Shown: one piece after another, positions 47,661-59,300 of the stretch
Numbering within the stretch: the stretch's first letter is position 1
Layout of the letters: every line of letters begins with the position of its first letter
Source of the DNA: Schistocephalus solidus
Lineage: Eukaryota > Platyhelminthes > Cestoda > Diphyllobothriidea > Diphyllobothriidae
Reading direction: 5' to 3'
Assembly (NCBI GenBank): GCA_017591395.1
Contig: WEDG01003466.1
Coordinates: 1 to 64,000, forward strand
DNA: 64,000 nt
Made by a program: the position numbers and the translations under genes
Notes under the pieces: generated by a model
Told to the model about the DNA's origin: nothing
Databases searched by the model: none
What the model saw: only the letters and a program-made list of their open reading frames with translations

Positions 47661-48331
47661 CGTATCCACAGAACCACGAGACACTAGGGTTATGGCAGGC
47701 AATGTTTGCGATAAAACACCTCAAAAACTATAGAAAGCGGGTAGGTTCTGTAGTTTCATCCCTTATGAGCAATACGCCTCGGCCTTGTAAAAAAACATTG
47801 AATCACTTTGCTTCTGATGGAAACAATAAAAACCTCTTGAGGCCTGTAGCAAAAGATGAGTAACGTTTGGCATCTTTAAAATTCAAGAATTCTGCTGTTT
47901 CTAGAGCCATAACTGTAAAAGTATCATATTAAAGTTTCTTAGGTTTATACCCTGACCCATACTTCTACGAGCTGCGCATAAATGAAGGAAACGTGAAGGA
48001 ACTAACAATTAAAGAACTAGAATAAACAGTAAGAAGTTAGGGCGAGGAGAAGAAATAGACGACATTTGCAGAGGGTGAAAAAAAATAAAAATCGAAAAAA
48101 TCTAACTGAGTAAAATGGCTGAAAATTATTACTTAGGGAGGACTCCAATCATTCAAACCGGGATCGTATTTTCAGCTTACAGATGAGGTTAATTGGGATG
48201 TTACGTGCTGAAGAGATGTTTCGGCCTCTGCAATGACTCGCTCTTCATCAAAATTGTCCGATTCCGTAAAGATCGATGCAGAAAAGTTAAATGGATGGAG
48301 CCGGGGGAAGTACAAACTGGAAGAAAACATT
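47661..48331. other. 3' flank of the SMIM8-like gene, nothing else recognised
   Basis: No coding motif recognised. This lies downstream of the minus-strand stop at 48332. Confidence 0.35.
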
Positions 48332-48582
48332 CTAATCCCAATTGGAACTATGTTGGTCTAAGGGTGATATTTCGTTTTCTCTGAAATCGCGAGTGACGAA
48401 GTTGTAGGCGAGGAATCCAGTACAAAAGATGAAGCAGGTCACACCAAAGACCACAAGATGTTTGTTCTGCAACAAAAATAAAGGTAGCAAACGTTGCAGC
48501 TTACTGGTTTAACGAAAAGCTCAAAGTTGAGCAGTCAAAACAAAGACGTTGACGTTACAGGAGGAGCTTTTTTTTCTGGCAT
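48332..48582 (-). CDS. SMIM8-like small membrane protein, interrupted by an in-frame TGA
   Basis: Two exons, 48582-48505 and 48466-48332, are joined in phase 0 across a 38-nt intron (GTAAGC...TTGTTGCAG). The product is 70 codons. The first exon reads TSTSLF, a TGA codon (48537-48535), then LLNFELFVKP. The second reads NKHLVVFG, a hydrophobic membrane span of about 18 residues, and a tail ending SSNWD before TAG. Human SMIM8, as I recall it, has TTTLFRAVNPELFIKP, NKPVMAFG, a membrane span and a terminal SKWD, so motif order and spacing agree across the splice. The TGA falls where the relative has Arg, so one CGA-to-TGA change would explain it. The first in-frame ATG is at 48582, after an upstream stop, and the N-terminus is shorter than in the relative. 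It may be a recent pseudogene, a polymorphic null or a base error. Homology is from memory of a short family, so moderate confidence. Confidence 0.55.
48467..48504 (-). other. 38-nt intron
   Basis: GTAAGC donor and a pyrimidine-rich TTTATTTTTGTTGCAG acceptor. Its removal joins FVKP to NKHLVVFG, matching the continuous SMIM8 motif. It is similar in size to the 33-nt intron at 1916-1948. Confidence 0.6.
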
Positions 48583-48762
48583 AGAGACGAAACCCGCTGC
48601 TACGCCAATCACGTATGTCCTTGTTCCCGCGACGCCAATTTCAGCCTACTAAAATTTCCGCCAATGAAATTTTCACATTCTCTCTGGGCGTGATTTAAAG
48701 TTTGATAAATACCTATTTTAAAAGATGCAGAGGCATTCACAGCGAGTTTAAAATTAATCATT

Positions 48763-50492
48763 AACGCTGGTCCAGTGCTTCAGTGTATACTCTTCCCGGA
48801 ACCTGTCGTGGAACGTGAACTGCAAAATCTCAAAGAAGCAAAGTCATCTGGTCCGGACGATTTATCGGCAAATTTCTTGAAGAACCTTGCTTGGGAACTC
48901 TCCAAACCACTAGCACGTATATTCAATTCGTCGTTTGAATCAGGGAAACTGCCATCCGAATGTAAGGCAGCAAACATGTACTCCATATACAAGAGTGGGG
49001 CTCGATATAATATCAACAATTATAGCCTGTCAGCCTAACCTCTATTTGCTGAAAAATAATGGAATAAATAATTAAGAAGGCGACCATGCAGTTCCTGAAG
49101 GAAAACCGATTACTCTCAGAGCTCCAGCATGGCCTCAGACAGAATCGCTCTTGTCTTTCCAGTATATTGCTCTCCACAGAGCTGTGGACTCGCGCATTGG
49201 ACGAAGATGGTAGGATTGACGTCATCTACACTGATTTCAAGAAGGCGTTTAACAGTGTCCCAAACAAACGTCTAATCTATAAATTATCTAAAATTGGCAT
49301 AAGAGGAACGCTGCTGAAATGGATCGCAGATATTCTTGCGGGAAGATTGCAAACTTTGTGCATCGATACCTCGAAGTCAACGCCTACTCCGGTTCTAATT
49401 GGCGTCCCGCAAGGCTCCGTCTAATAGCCGTTACTCTTTTTAGTGTACATCAACGACTGTGTCGACGACCTGGGTTGCAGCGCCATCATGTTTGCAGACT
49501 ATGCTAAATTGAGGAGGGTCATCAGGTTTGATTCCGATAGGCACGCACTTAAAGAGAGTCTCAACCATCTTAGCAGCTGGTCTGCTCGTTGGCTCTTAAA
49601 TTGTAACGTTGGGAAGTGTGTGGTCCTAATCCTCCGTACCAGAAGGACCAGTGAGGAGGATGATTCCTACCAATAACTTCTCAATGGGCAGCCCCTTTAG
49701 ATTGTCGAGGAACAGAAGGACCTCGGTGTTCTTATAAACTCCTCTCTCAAACCAGCTTCACAGTGTTTAAAGGCAGCTCAACGCGTGACAAGGTCTTATT
49801 TGTGCTCAGACGTGGATTTGTGCAGATTGATAAGGAACTCTTCCAAAAAACTACGGGGTATTCGTTCGATCTCACTTGGAATATGTCGTCCACGTCTGGC
49901 GTCCGTGGTTTAAGAAGGATTATCTACAGCTGGAACGAGTGCAGGCGAGGGGTAAAAAGATGGTCAAAAATCTTAGTCATCTGCCTACGAAGCCAGGCTG
50001 TCTGAACTTGAATTGTTCCCTCTCAATTACAGGCAACTACGCGGTGACCTCATCCAAACCTACCGGATTATCAGAGGCCGCGAGTTCGCCCTAGAATTTG
50101 CTGACTTTTTCGAAAAGGCTGGGATGGAACATCTGAAGGGTCATCCATTTAAACTGCAGAGGAATTTGGTCCACACAGACGTCCGTCGGAACGCCTTTTC
50201 ACAGGGGGTCGTTGGTGCATTGAACGGACTTCCTGATGAGGTGGTCCTTTCAGAAACTGTTGACACATTTAAATGCAAACTGGATACTCATTTGCTGAGA
50301 AAATATTGTACATATAATGAAGATTGTGTCAGTAGCGGCAGCTTGCGCCTGGCCCACACATATCGATGACCCTACATTCTCATTTGTCAGATTTATTGAT
50401 GTAAACGTTCATTCTATTGACATTTTTGAATGTGAATAGGGCGCTCAAGGGCGAAAGCCTAATTCCCTCAATAAAGTGACTTAAAGTGACAT
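48763..50492 (+). mobile_element. CR1/Jockey-type LINE, 5'-truncated
   Basis: Reverse transcriptase from its start: LKEAKSSGPDDLSANFLK, YKSGARYNINNY, LLSELQHGLRQNRSC, YTDFKKAFNSVPNKRLIYKL, IGVPQGSV with a stop just after, and FADYAKLRRVI where the family has FADDxKL (second Asp lost). The C-terminal frame (50013-50369) keeps the RRNAFSQGVVGALNGLP block and DTFKCKLDTHL, then a TGA. The 3' end is aataaagtgacttaaagtgac, a short tandem repeat as is usual for CR1 tails. The copy is 5'-truncated about 180 bases upstream of the SMIM8-like start codon and in the opposite direction. It is inactive. Confidence 0.75.
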
Positions 50493-52264
50493 ATCCAAAG
50501 TCTTACGTAGCGGTATTAACTGTCCATTTTGACAAATCCTTACTAAGGAATTTAACATTTAACAACAATGCATCTCAATTCAGAGTTCCGGTAAGCCACA
50601 CACTTAATCTGAAAGCCTTACATTTTTATAGGGTAATCAGTAAGAGACTGGTTTTGCTAGCTTTGGTTGATGTAAGCAGGCCCTGGAATAGTGGGTTGCG
50701 GATCAATAAGGGTACCTGAGGGTGCATAAAAATGCTTAATGAAGAAGAACCGAAAATGCATATATAAAAACGGGATTAAGGAGTAGTCTGCAACCTGAAC
50801 CAATCGCAATAACCGAACAGCAGTAAAATCGGGACGAAAATAATAAGGGACCTTAGAGGTAAAAGAGAAGCCGGAAAAAAGGCTGCAGGAAAACATTTTG
50901 TCTACGTTTTTTTGATGTCGCATTTGACTTTGAAGACCCTTTTATCCTCTCATAACCGAAAACTCTCACACCTGACAGAAGATAACTCCAATTCAGCATT
51001 TAGCTAAGTCGATTAACAGAACTTTGCCTATCTTCACCCACGTTGAGGTGGGAGATCAAACGCCCTCGTAACTCATGCGATAAATGTATTCTTTACTTGC
51101 CAGATGTCACATTGATGGCACATTTTTTTGCGAGATCTTGTTGGCCGAATTGCTTATTGCCATGCCACAGATCCCGATCATGCTCAACAGGAGCCACCAT
51201 ATGCAGAGCGACTGAAGGCCACAATGGCATTTGCTCCAAATTGGACTATATGGATTCTGATAGAACTTCACTGATACTTTGCTCTGGATTATCGCTGCAA
51301 CTATACGTACGTAATTAATTTCTGCACTTAATGAATTTTTCTTGCTTTCAATTGCTCAGAAAACGGAGCGAAAGCTCAGCCTACTAGAGTATTTATCTTA
51401 TAAGTGTAACATACGAGATTGCATGTATTGCTTGAATGAAAGGACACTTGCTAGCGGATATGAGATGGTGAAGGTGTAATTGTGTGTCAGTGAAGATTGC
51501 CAGTGCGTTTCCCTCATTACGGCCGACCCCTTCTCCCATAACTGGTCCCAACACTCTTCTCTCACTATGCAAGCACCTCCTACGGCCGTTTACTGCAGTT
51601 ACTGATCGCTTTGCATTCCTTACCGGTGTTTAGCAAACATATCAGCGTCACCTCCCACCCAGACGTGTCATCCCTTACTATAACTCATCCCTTTTTATAT
51701 GGTTTTATTACTATATGTTCAATTCACGTTCGTTCATAGTATACGCTCCCGACTTTCTGAATGCTTATCCTCTCTTATCGTCGGGATGAGCGTTGAACTT
51801 TTTGTAAAAACAATAACACACTTAGGGTTGAGTAGAGTTGTTATGACAAGTCTGTTCAAATCAGACTGAACCAGAATTTGTTCAAAGTGTTGCACATTAC
51901 TCGGTGTGTGCTACCCCCGACGTCTTCGGTTGCTACATAAGAATAAACTGACAACGACACAAAAACTGCACAATGCTTGAAGATCAGCAGTTTTTCAAGA
52001 ACGTTCAGATCGATAAACACTGAGTCGTTCCTGCATCTTCTTCGTATCGTTCATCAAGTTTAAAATTGATTGTGAACATCTAGGTGCATATGCCACTCAC
52101 TTTGTTTTCAATGTTCGCCATACCTCCTACACCGTCAGAACTATTTGTTATAAGCTCGATAGCGAATATATTAATCATCATATGTACGAGTACCTTAGGA
52201 TTCTTCAACTCTGTAACGTTCGAACACTATTATAAAACTGCAAGAAGACAAGGATAACCTCAGT
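50493..52264. other. Intergenic, nothing recognised
   Basis: AT-rich, with no coding or repeat motif identified. Confidence 0.35.
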
Positions 52265-52395
52265 CAGGAGCCATTTGTGCAAAGAAGAGATATCCACAAG
52301 AACCGCACACCCGGGATTCGAAATCGGTACCTTCTGTACCAAACAGCAATGCAAATACCACTGTACTACGAGAGTATCGTCTGTGGCCAAACAGA
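52265..52395 (-). repeat. tRNA-derived sequence, Pro(UGG)-like, degenerate
   Basis: The minus strand reads tctcgtagtacagtggtatt (A-box-like), then gctg-tttggta-caga as an anticodon arm with TGG at the anticodon position, then gatttcgaatcccgggtg (B-box-like). The T-stem pairs only partly and the acceptor ends do not match, so this is a decayed tRNA copy or tRNA-derived repeat. It differs from the repeat family at 17-36 kb. Confidence 0.4.
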
Positions 52396-53359
52396 CTCAT
52401 ACTTAAACCAATGAGCAACAGCTCAGCGCAATTGTAAAAAAGATTAACGGTTTTTTGCAAAAAATGCAAAAATGTATTATTAGAACCCAGGGTGATAGAA
52501 CAATTAAAATCAAGGAGCCACAGCAAAAGTATATCCCTGGCGTTCTGGTAAGGGACATTAAAAAGCAGTTGTATTGAGACAAAGTAGTTGCTATATTTCA
52601 GTACCCTTTTTACGGATTTGTATATAATTTCACAGCATACGTTTACTGACATCAACCGCCTAACACACCAGCTATTCGCTCAACTACAATCGCAATACTT
52701 ATACTACTCATAATATTTGAGTACTTATTTTCTACATACTCTTTTCTATTAGCCGAAGGCTGATTGTTTTCCACATGCATTTATGCAAACCATCTGTTTT
52801 TGCCTTTTGTTCGTGTATCGAAGCTTTTTCTTAGCCACCTCGTAACTAATAGGAAGTTCAAAGGTATTTGCCTATCTTTCCCTTAATAAACTGCACAGAA
52901 CTTAAACCCGGTTGCAGTCAGTCGGCGCGTGGGTTATTAAAATTTTAACAAATGAGTTATGATGCTGAAGAACAATTTAACCGGCTGACTGATATTATCG
53001 CGGTTTTTATGGAGCACAGAAAAATCAAACCGCTTAAAACGAATCAATTCTCCAACAGACAACCGCACGATAATCTGTTACGCAAAATACCGAGACCAAA
53101 AGCCCAAATCCAGCCAAAAAATCGAACAAATTAATCAGAGCAAACTCCACATAACTGTTTCCAACAATCCAGCGAAAAGGTTGCTGTGAATATGACAGAA
53201 TTTAGTGGCTCACCGTTCCAAGCCACGGAGACGCTACTTAACAACTCGAAGCATGCTAAAAGCGTCAAAAACAGAGGAAGCATCCGGCTGCCTGCCAAAA
53301 ACCACATAAAAGACTTGTAGTTAATTGTATAAGGTGACGTTGCAACCTCACTTCGTTCT
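52396..53359. other. Intergenic; possible start of an unrecognised element
   Basis: An ATG frame at 52952-53134 starts MSYDAEEQFNRLTDIIAVFM and then becomes Lys/Asn/Gln-rich. It follows an AATAAA (52885) and ggcgcgtgggtt. This is loosely like the start of a retroelement gag region, but no motif secures it. Confidence 0.25.
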
Positions 53360-56300
53360 TTCAAGGTCAAGCCACGCAGCTCGTTTTTGAAATCTAAGTG
53401 AAAATTCTAATTTTTTCAGGATTTCCTCATCCCAAGCTTAAATTACTAACTAATTTTTGGAAAAAACTTTGCATTTTAACACTATCACCTGCTAATACAT
53501 GTGGTGCTTGTCCTCTTCTACAAGCGAGAACCTTTAGAGTCAACTTTTTCACCCGACATATCCTCACTGTTAGTCAGGTGGATCTGTAATACTGAGAAGT
53601 TAACACAAGCACGTATAAAGGTCCTAAGTTAACATTTTTGAAAATCATTTGTCGCAGAATATCATTTGTCTGATTTTTCCTAAGTTTGACCAAATTTAAG
53701 CCTCCTCCTAGCAAAAATGAGAACGAAAATCTCAGCTCACGCAAACTCTGAGCCGTTGAACCGAAGCATTGCTTGGTTGCATCTAGTAGTCACAGCATTG
53801 CTATGCATATGCAACCAGTTGTTAAAGCTTAGCAGCTTGATCCCTCTGCTTTACAAAATTGTAGAGATTTTATATTAAAGTTTGGATCAGTTTTCTCTAT
53901 ACTGAGGAACTTATTCGACGGTGACATCTCTGCTATTTCCTCTCAGGAATGTGAGCGTCTGGACTCTTTCGTCCATTTGGTTGCCAGTGAAACATTAGAC
54001 CGACAGAAAAGAAATGATAATTTTCTTTTAAATTTTTTTTCCCGAGACAGACGACTTTTTGACGTTGCCGTAGACTTCCTGTGTTCGTGTGGCTTCAACT
54101 ACAAATAGTGGAAGCCAAACACCTTTCCTCACGTAGCAAAAATCCACCTTTATTACTCACCGTTTATTCACTAATTGAGGTGGACTCCATCTTTACACAA
54201 TGAGGTCACATTTCTCGTTATCTAGAAGCTGAAAAAATTTCCTTTGTCGGGCTCTTACACCGATGGAGCGAAGAAATGGGTTGCCACTCTCGCATAGGTC
54301 TTCGGCCTCTCAGTCTATTATCTATAAGTCTGGTCATGGCTTTGTAAATCACAACGAGACGGTAAAGATATCTCCTCTGGTGCCGGGTTCAAAAACCCAC
54401 TTAGCTTCACCTCCCACTTTTCTTCCAACGAATCCCTTAACGCGTTCTACCTCGCGAATAGGAATTTCACACTCAGGAGCTATCAACCATGTCGTAAGCC
54501 TGACTTTAATAAATAATAATAAAATAAATAATTGGTATATTTAAGGCCCAGAGGACCCCATTATTACAAACTTAGTATCGCGGTATAAATAAATACAAAA
54601 GTGGATAATTGCTGTACTATGTGAGCAGCCATATGAACAGCAGAAATGAGTAGTATGGTAGGTATATCCGATTCAGAGCGAGTTGCCATTTTTAAAACAT
54701 TAGTCAACAATCTTTGGAATATACGGTGAACAAGAAAATAAGCAGTAAAAAACTCCTTCGGTTAAATCGGGGGCGGAGTTCGGCGAGCAGCCAATTAAAA
54801 AAAATATATGAGAAAAAAACTGCTTTTTTAATAAATTAATACCTAGAGTTGATGAAATTAATACGATGCTATGGGATAGTATTTTGATGTTGCTGACAAC
54901 GTATGTGGGTTCGAAACGCTCCTTGCCGGATGAGATATAATATAACAGTCAGAGCTTCTGTTTATAGCCACCATGGAAGTGAGAGAGGAGGAACTCATGG
55001 TCTTGGTTTTGAAAATTGCTAATGTAGACGACAACCTAATTAGCAGTGGAAGATTATTCAATATGAAAGCATATTTGGAGGCTAAAAACTGAGAACGGTT
55101 CGTTGTGGAGCTAAGGGGTGGTGACATGATCCTGGAGGAATTACGAGGGGCATAAGGTCGATCTACCGGAGTGAGAGCGTTAATTCGTGGGAGATTTTGG
55201 CTAGAGTTAACGCGAAACAGGAAGCAGAGACCGGCTTCGAGTCTTCTAACCCACAGAAATTTAATGTTTGCTAACTGGCATCTATCCGTATAAGAGATAC
55301 TGGATCCAGGAAGAGAAAATAGTCTTCGAGTAAAAACCCTCTGAACTTTTTCAATCTTACTGCGATCAGAGGCTTTCATCAGCCCAAAGAGGGGACAGCA
55401 GTATTCTAGGATAGGAAGAGCAAACATGCGGTATAGGTTTAACTTTATTTCCGGATGGAAGAAATTATGTGATATAAAACCACATATATGTGCAGCCTTT
55501 GATGAAATTCGATCTGTATGACACGATAATGCTAGCTTATTCGTGTAACTTAGACCTAAATCTTTTATGGTTGATCGTTCTATAAGTGTACTATTTTGAA
55601 ATACTAGGGGTCCAGAAAGCTTAGCAGGCTAAAAAGGAGAAACTACTCTTGGATGGAAAAATTTTTATCTGTAAACTAGAGCTATAACGTGAGAGCATAA
55701 GTAGCTCAGTGTTGATTTTATCAACGCAAATATTGGCAGTGTCCTTAGAAAATTAATAAATGAACTTTTGAGATCGTAAGTGTAAACGAAATTTTGTAAA
55801 AATTTGTGAGTACAGTAGAAATTTCGTTTATGTACAGAATGAAGAGAAGGGGACCTAGAACCGTGCCTTGAAAAACGCCACTCGTGATCGCCTGAGACGT
55901 CGAATAGCTATTACCGACTAAGAACTTCTGACTGTGGTTAGACAAGTAGGAACCAATGAAATCAAGGAGAGGAGGCCGGATGCCGAGGGCTTCCAGTTTC
56001 ACCAGAAATCGTCTGTGCGGTACCTTGTAAAAGGCTTTGCTCAGGTCATAGTAGATCAAAACCACTGACTATTGCTCTTTACGAAGGAAAGTGACGAGGT
56101 TAAGAAAAGCTAAGTGACACCTTTCGCATGATCTCCCAGGTAGAAAACCCTATTGCGAGTCGCTTAAGAGCTTATTTTCTAGGCAAAAGTTGAGAATTTG
56201 ATTAAAAATAATTTTTTCAAGAAGTTTTGTTTGAGCCGGGGTCTTGTGAACGCCTCGATAATTATTTACGTCCGAACGAGATCCCGACTTGAAGACAGGA

Positions 56301-59300
56301 AGAATAATAGATGTCTTCCATGAGTCAGGAAAGAACCCGTTTGAAAGATAAACTGAGAATAAATGACTAAGCAATCGGGGAAAGCTCGGCACTCTCTTAA
56401 TAACTGAGTTTGGAATACCGTCATTCCCCGAAGAGTGCGAGTTTTTTAGACGTATTATTTTCTTATGAATTAGTTCTAAGGAGAAATCAATGGTACTGAT
56501 AACATTGAATGAGGATGCCTGAAACGTCGGAACCGGTTCAGATGCAATCGTAAGATGATTTGCAAGAACGCACTAAGCAATTCTCCCTTGTCAGTGTCTT
56601 TGAGAACGAAGTTCTTAGCTTCATTTAGTAATGGAAGAATTTCATCACCTCGTTTAGAGAGGGATGGACGGCGGAACAGTTGAGCAACAGATTTTGCAAA
56701 GTTTGGCTTACTAGTTGCGCAAGATTCCCTCTGTCTGTCACGTGCAAGTCGGATCTTAGAGGTTAATTTAAAAATCTGTGCAATCCTTAGATGAACAGAA
56801 AACGAACTAGTATAGTGATCTTTTAACTGCTTCCTCAATTTCTTTAGTTGTGGCAAAATAAAGTGAGGAACGGTGGATTCCCGAAGCGTAGGGCTTGAAA
56901 ATTTTGGTTGACATGAAGTCACAAAGACTTTCTGCGTCGTTCATGGCGGAGAGACGCTGCCAGTCCAATGAGTCCAAAAAGTTATTAATTAAGCTCATAT
57001 CTGCGAGGTCAAAAGCATGATAGGACGAACGGCGATAGCCTTTTTCGATGAGACAATCGCAAGGCAACAGTGAATTTATGTATGGTCACTTTGAAAGAGG
57101 CCCTTATTAAAATCAATGAAGAGGGGAGCAATGTCGTTAGTGAAAATCAGGTCTAAAATATGCTTGTCTCTCGTTGAAGAACGGACAAGCTGGGACCAAT
57201 TAGAAAATTAATGGTATTGAGGAAAGGCTGAAATCTGGGTGGACAAAAGTTTAAAATCCATTCAATTTCAGGAAACTTAAAATCCCCAGCAACTGTTTTA
57301 ATGTTAAAATTGGACTCCGAAGCCAATTTAAAAATTTCACAAAGTGTTGCATCATCATCGGATGATGAATTAGGCGGGTTGTAAATCCATCCGAGAATCG
57401 CCTTTAGCCGGGGCGACAGGATAATGGATGCGAAGCAGTAATTACCAGAAAATGACGTAACATCTAGATCAAACGGGAAGTGCTTAAATGAATCTTTAAT
57501 ATAGAGAAGACAACCACCACCACGCTTGCTTATGCGGTTTTGACGGTAGAGATCATACTGATCTATGACAAGCAAAGAGTCGGAAATTAAGGGATGGGTC
57601 CAAGATTCAGTTACACATAAAACATCGAGCATTAACTCGAAAGCAATGGCTCTCAGTTGGGCCATCTTATTTATAACAGATCTAGCATTAAGATTTATGA
57701 CATCTAGCGTAGTTCAAGTATCCAAACTAGGGTTATCGCTATTTATAAAAAAAGGAGGACTTGGTGGTGGAGAAGTAAACTGTAGAGAGGAAGGTGCGGG
57801 CGGAAAATAAAATTACTGTGGTCTAAATATAGCTTAGCTTTAACTGTTAACTAAATTAGCATTATTGTAGAGAAACATATTTTGGTGGTATCTATTGAGA
57901 GGAAGGCTATTTTCTGCGTAAGCGAAAATAGGAGAAGGCCTTAAATAGGATTTTGAGGAAAATTGGAATTATATGGGGGAGAATAAGATTTGAAAATGGA
58001 ACAAGTTGTTTTGGAAAACTGTTACAATAAGGGGTAGAGTTAATAAATTGGGGAGCCTGAAAAATTGTTTGATTGGGATGATTGCAAAGGAAATTTTAGG
58101 TATTTAAAGTAAACGCTGGAGGGTTAGGAGGTTTCCGTACTGTAATGACGCTTTTTTCGGTTCGGAACTTAAATAAGGAGCATACTTAGACTTGCCCAGG
58201 TTATTGATAAGTTAAGTTGATTGAACAGCTGACACCGGAGTGCATTGCCTGGAATGGTATCTAGGCGGACTTGAACCAGATTTTGGACTTTTTCAACAGT
58301 AGGAATACAAGGAAAACTGCTTTGAAACGGAGAAGCAGTCGGTCTTGGCACTTTAGTCGGAGTCACTGACATTAAATGTGGGCTTTCGACATGTTTGATA
58401 GCTCCTGAGTGTGAAATTCCTATTCGCGAGGTAGAACGCGTTAAGGGATTCGTTGGAAGAAAAGTGGGAGGTGAAGCTAAGTGGGTTTTTGAACCCGGCA
58501 CCAGAGGCGATATCTGCACCGTCTCGTTGTGATTTACATAGCCATGACCAGACTTATAGATAATAGACTGAGAGGCCGAAGACCTATGCGAGAGTGGCAA
58601 CCCATTTCTTCGCTCCATCGGTGTAAGAGCCCGACAAAGGAAATTTTTTTCAGCTTCTTGATAACGAGAAATGTGACCTCGTTGTTCAAAGATCGAGTCC
58701 ACCTCGATTGGTGAATAAAGGGTGAGTAATATAGGTGGATTTTTGCTACGTGAGGAGAGGCGTTTGACTTCCGCTATTTGTATTTGAAGCCAAACGAGTA
58801 CAGGAAGTCTACGGCAACGTCAAAAAGTCGTCTGTCTCGGGAAAAAAATTTTAATTTAAAATTATAATTTCTTTTCTGTTGGTCTAATGTTTCACTGGCA
58901 ACCAAATGGACGAGGGAGTCCAGACGCTGACATTCCTGAGAGGAAATAGCAGAGACGTCACCGTCGAATAAGTTCCCCAGTATAGAGAGAACTGATCCAA
59001 ACTTTAATATAAAATCTTTACAATTTTGTAAAGCAGAGAGATCAAGCTGCTTAGCTTTTACAGCTGGTTGCATAGGCATAGAACTACTGGGACTACTAGA
59101 TGCAACCAAGCAACGCTTCGGCTCAACGGCTGAAAGCTTGCGACGAGCTGAGATTTTCGTTCTCATTTTTGCTAGGAGGAGGCTTAAATTTGGTCAAACT
59201 TATGAAAAATCAGGCAAATGATATTCTGCGACAAATGATTTTCAAAAATTTTAACTTAGAACCTTTATACGTGCTTGTGTAAACTTCTTAGTATTACAGA

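Noticed and set aside
52952..53134. Possible retroelement gag start
   Set aside because: The frame is only 60 codons and lacks a zinc knuckle, primer-binding site or LTR that I can verify.
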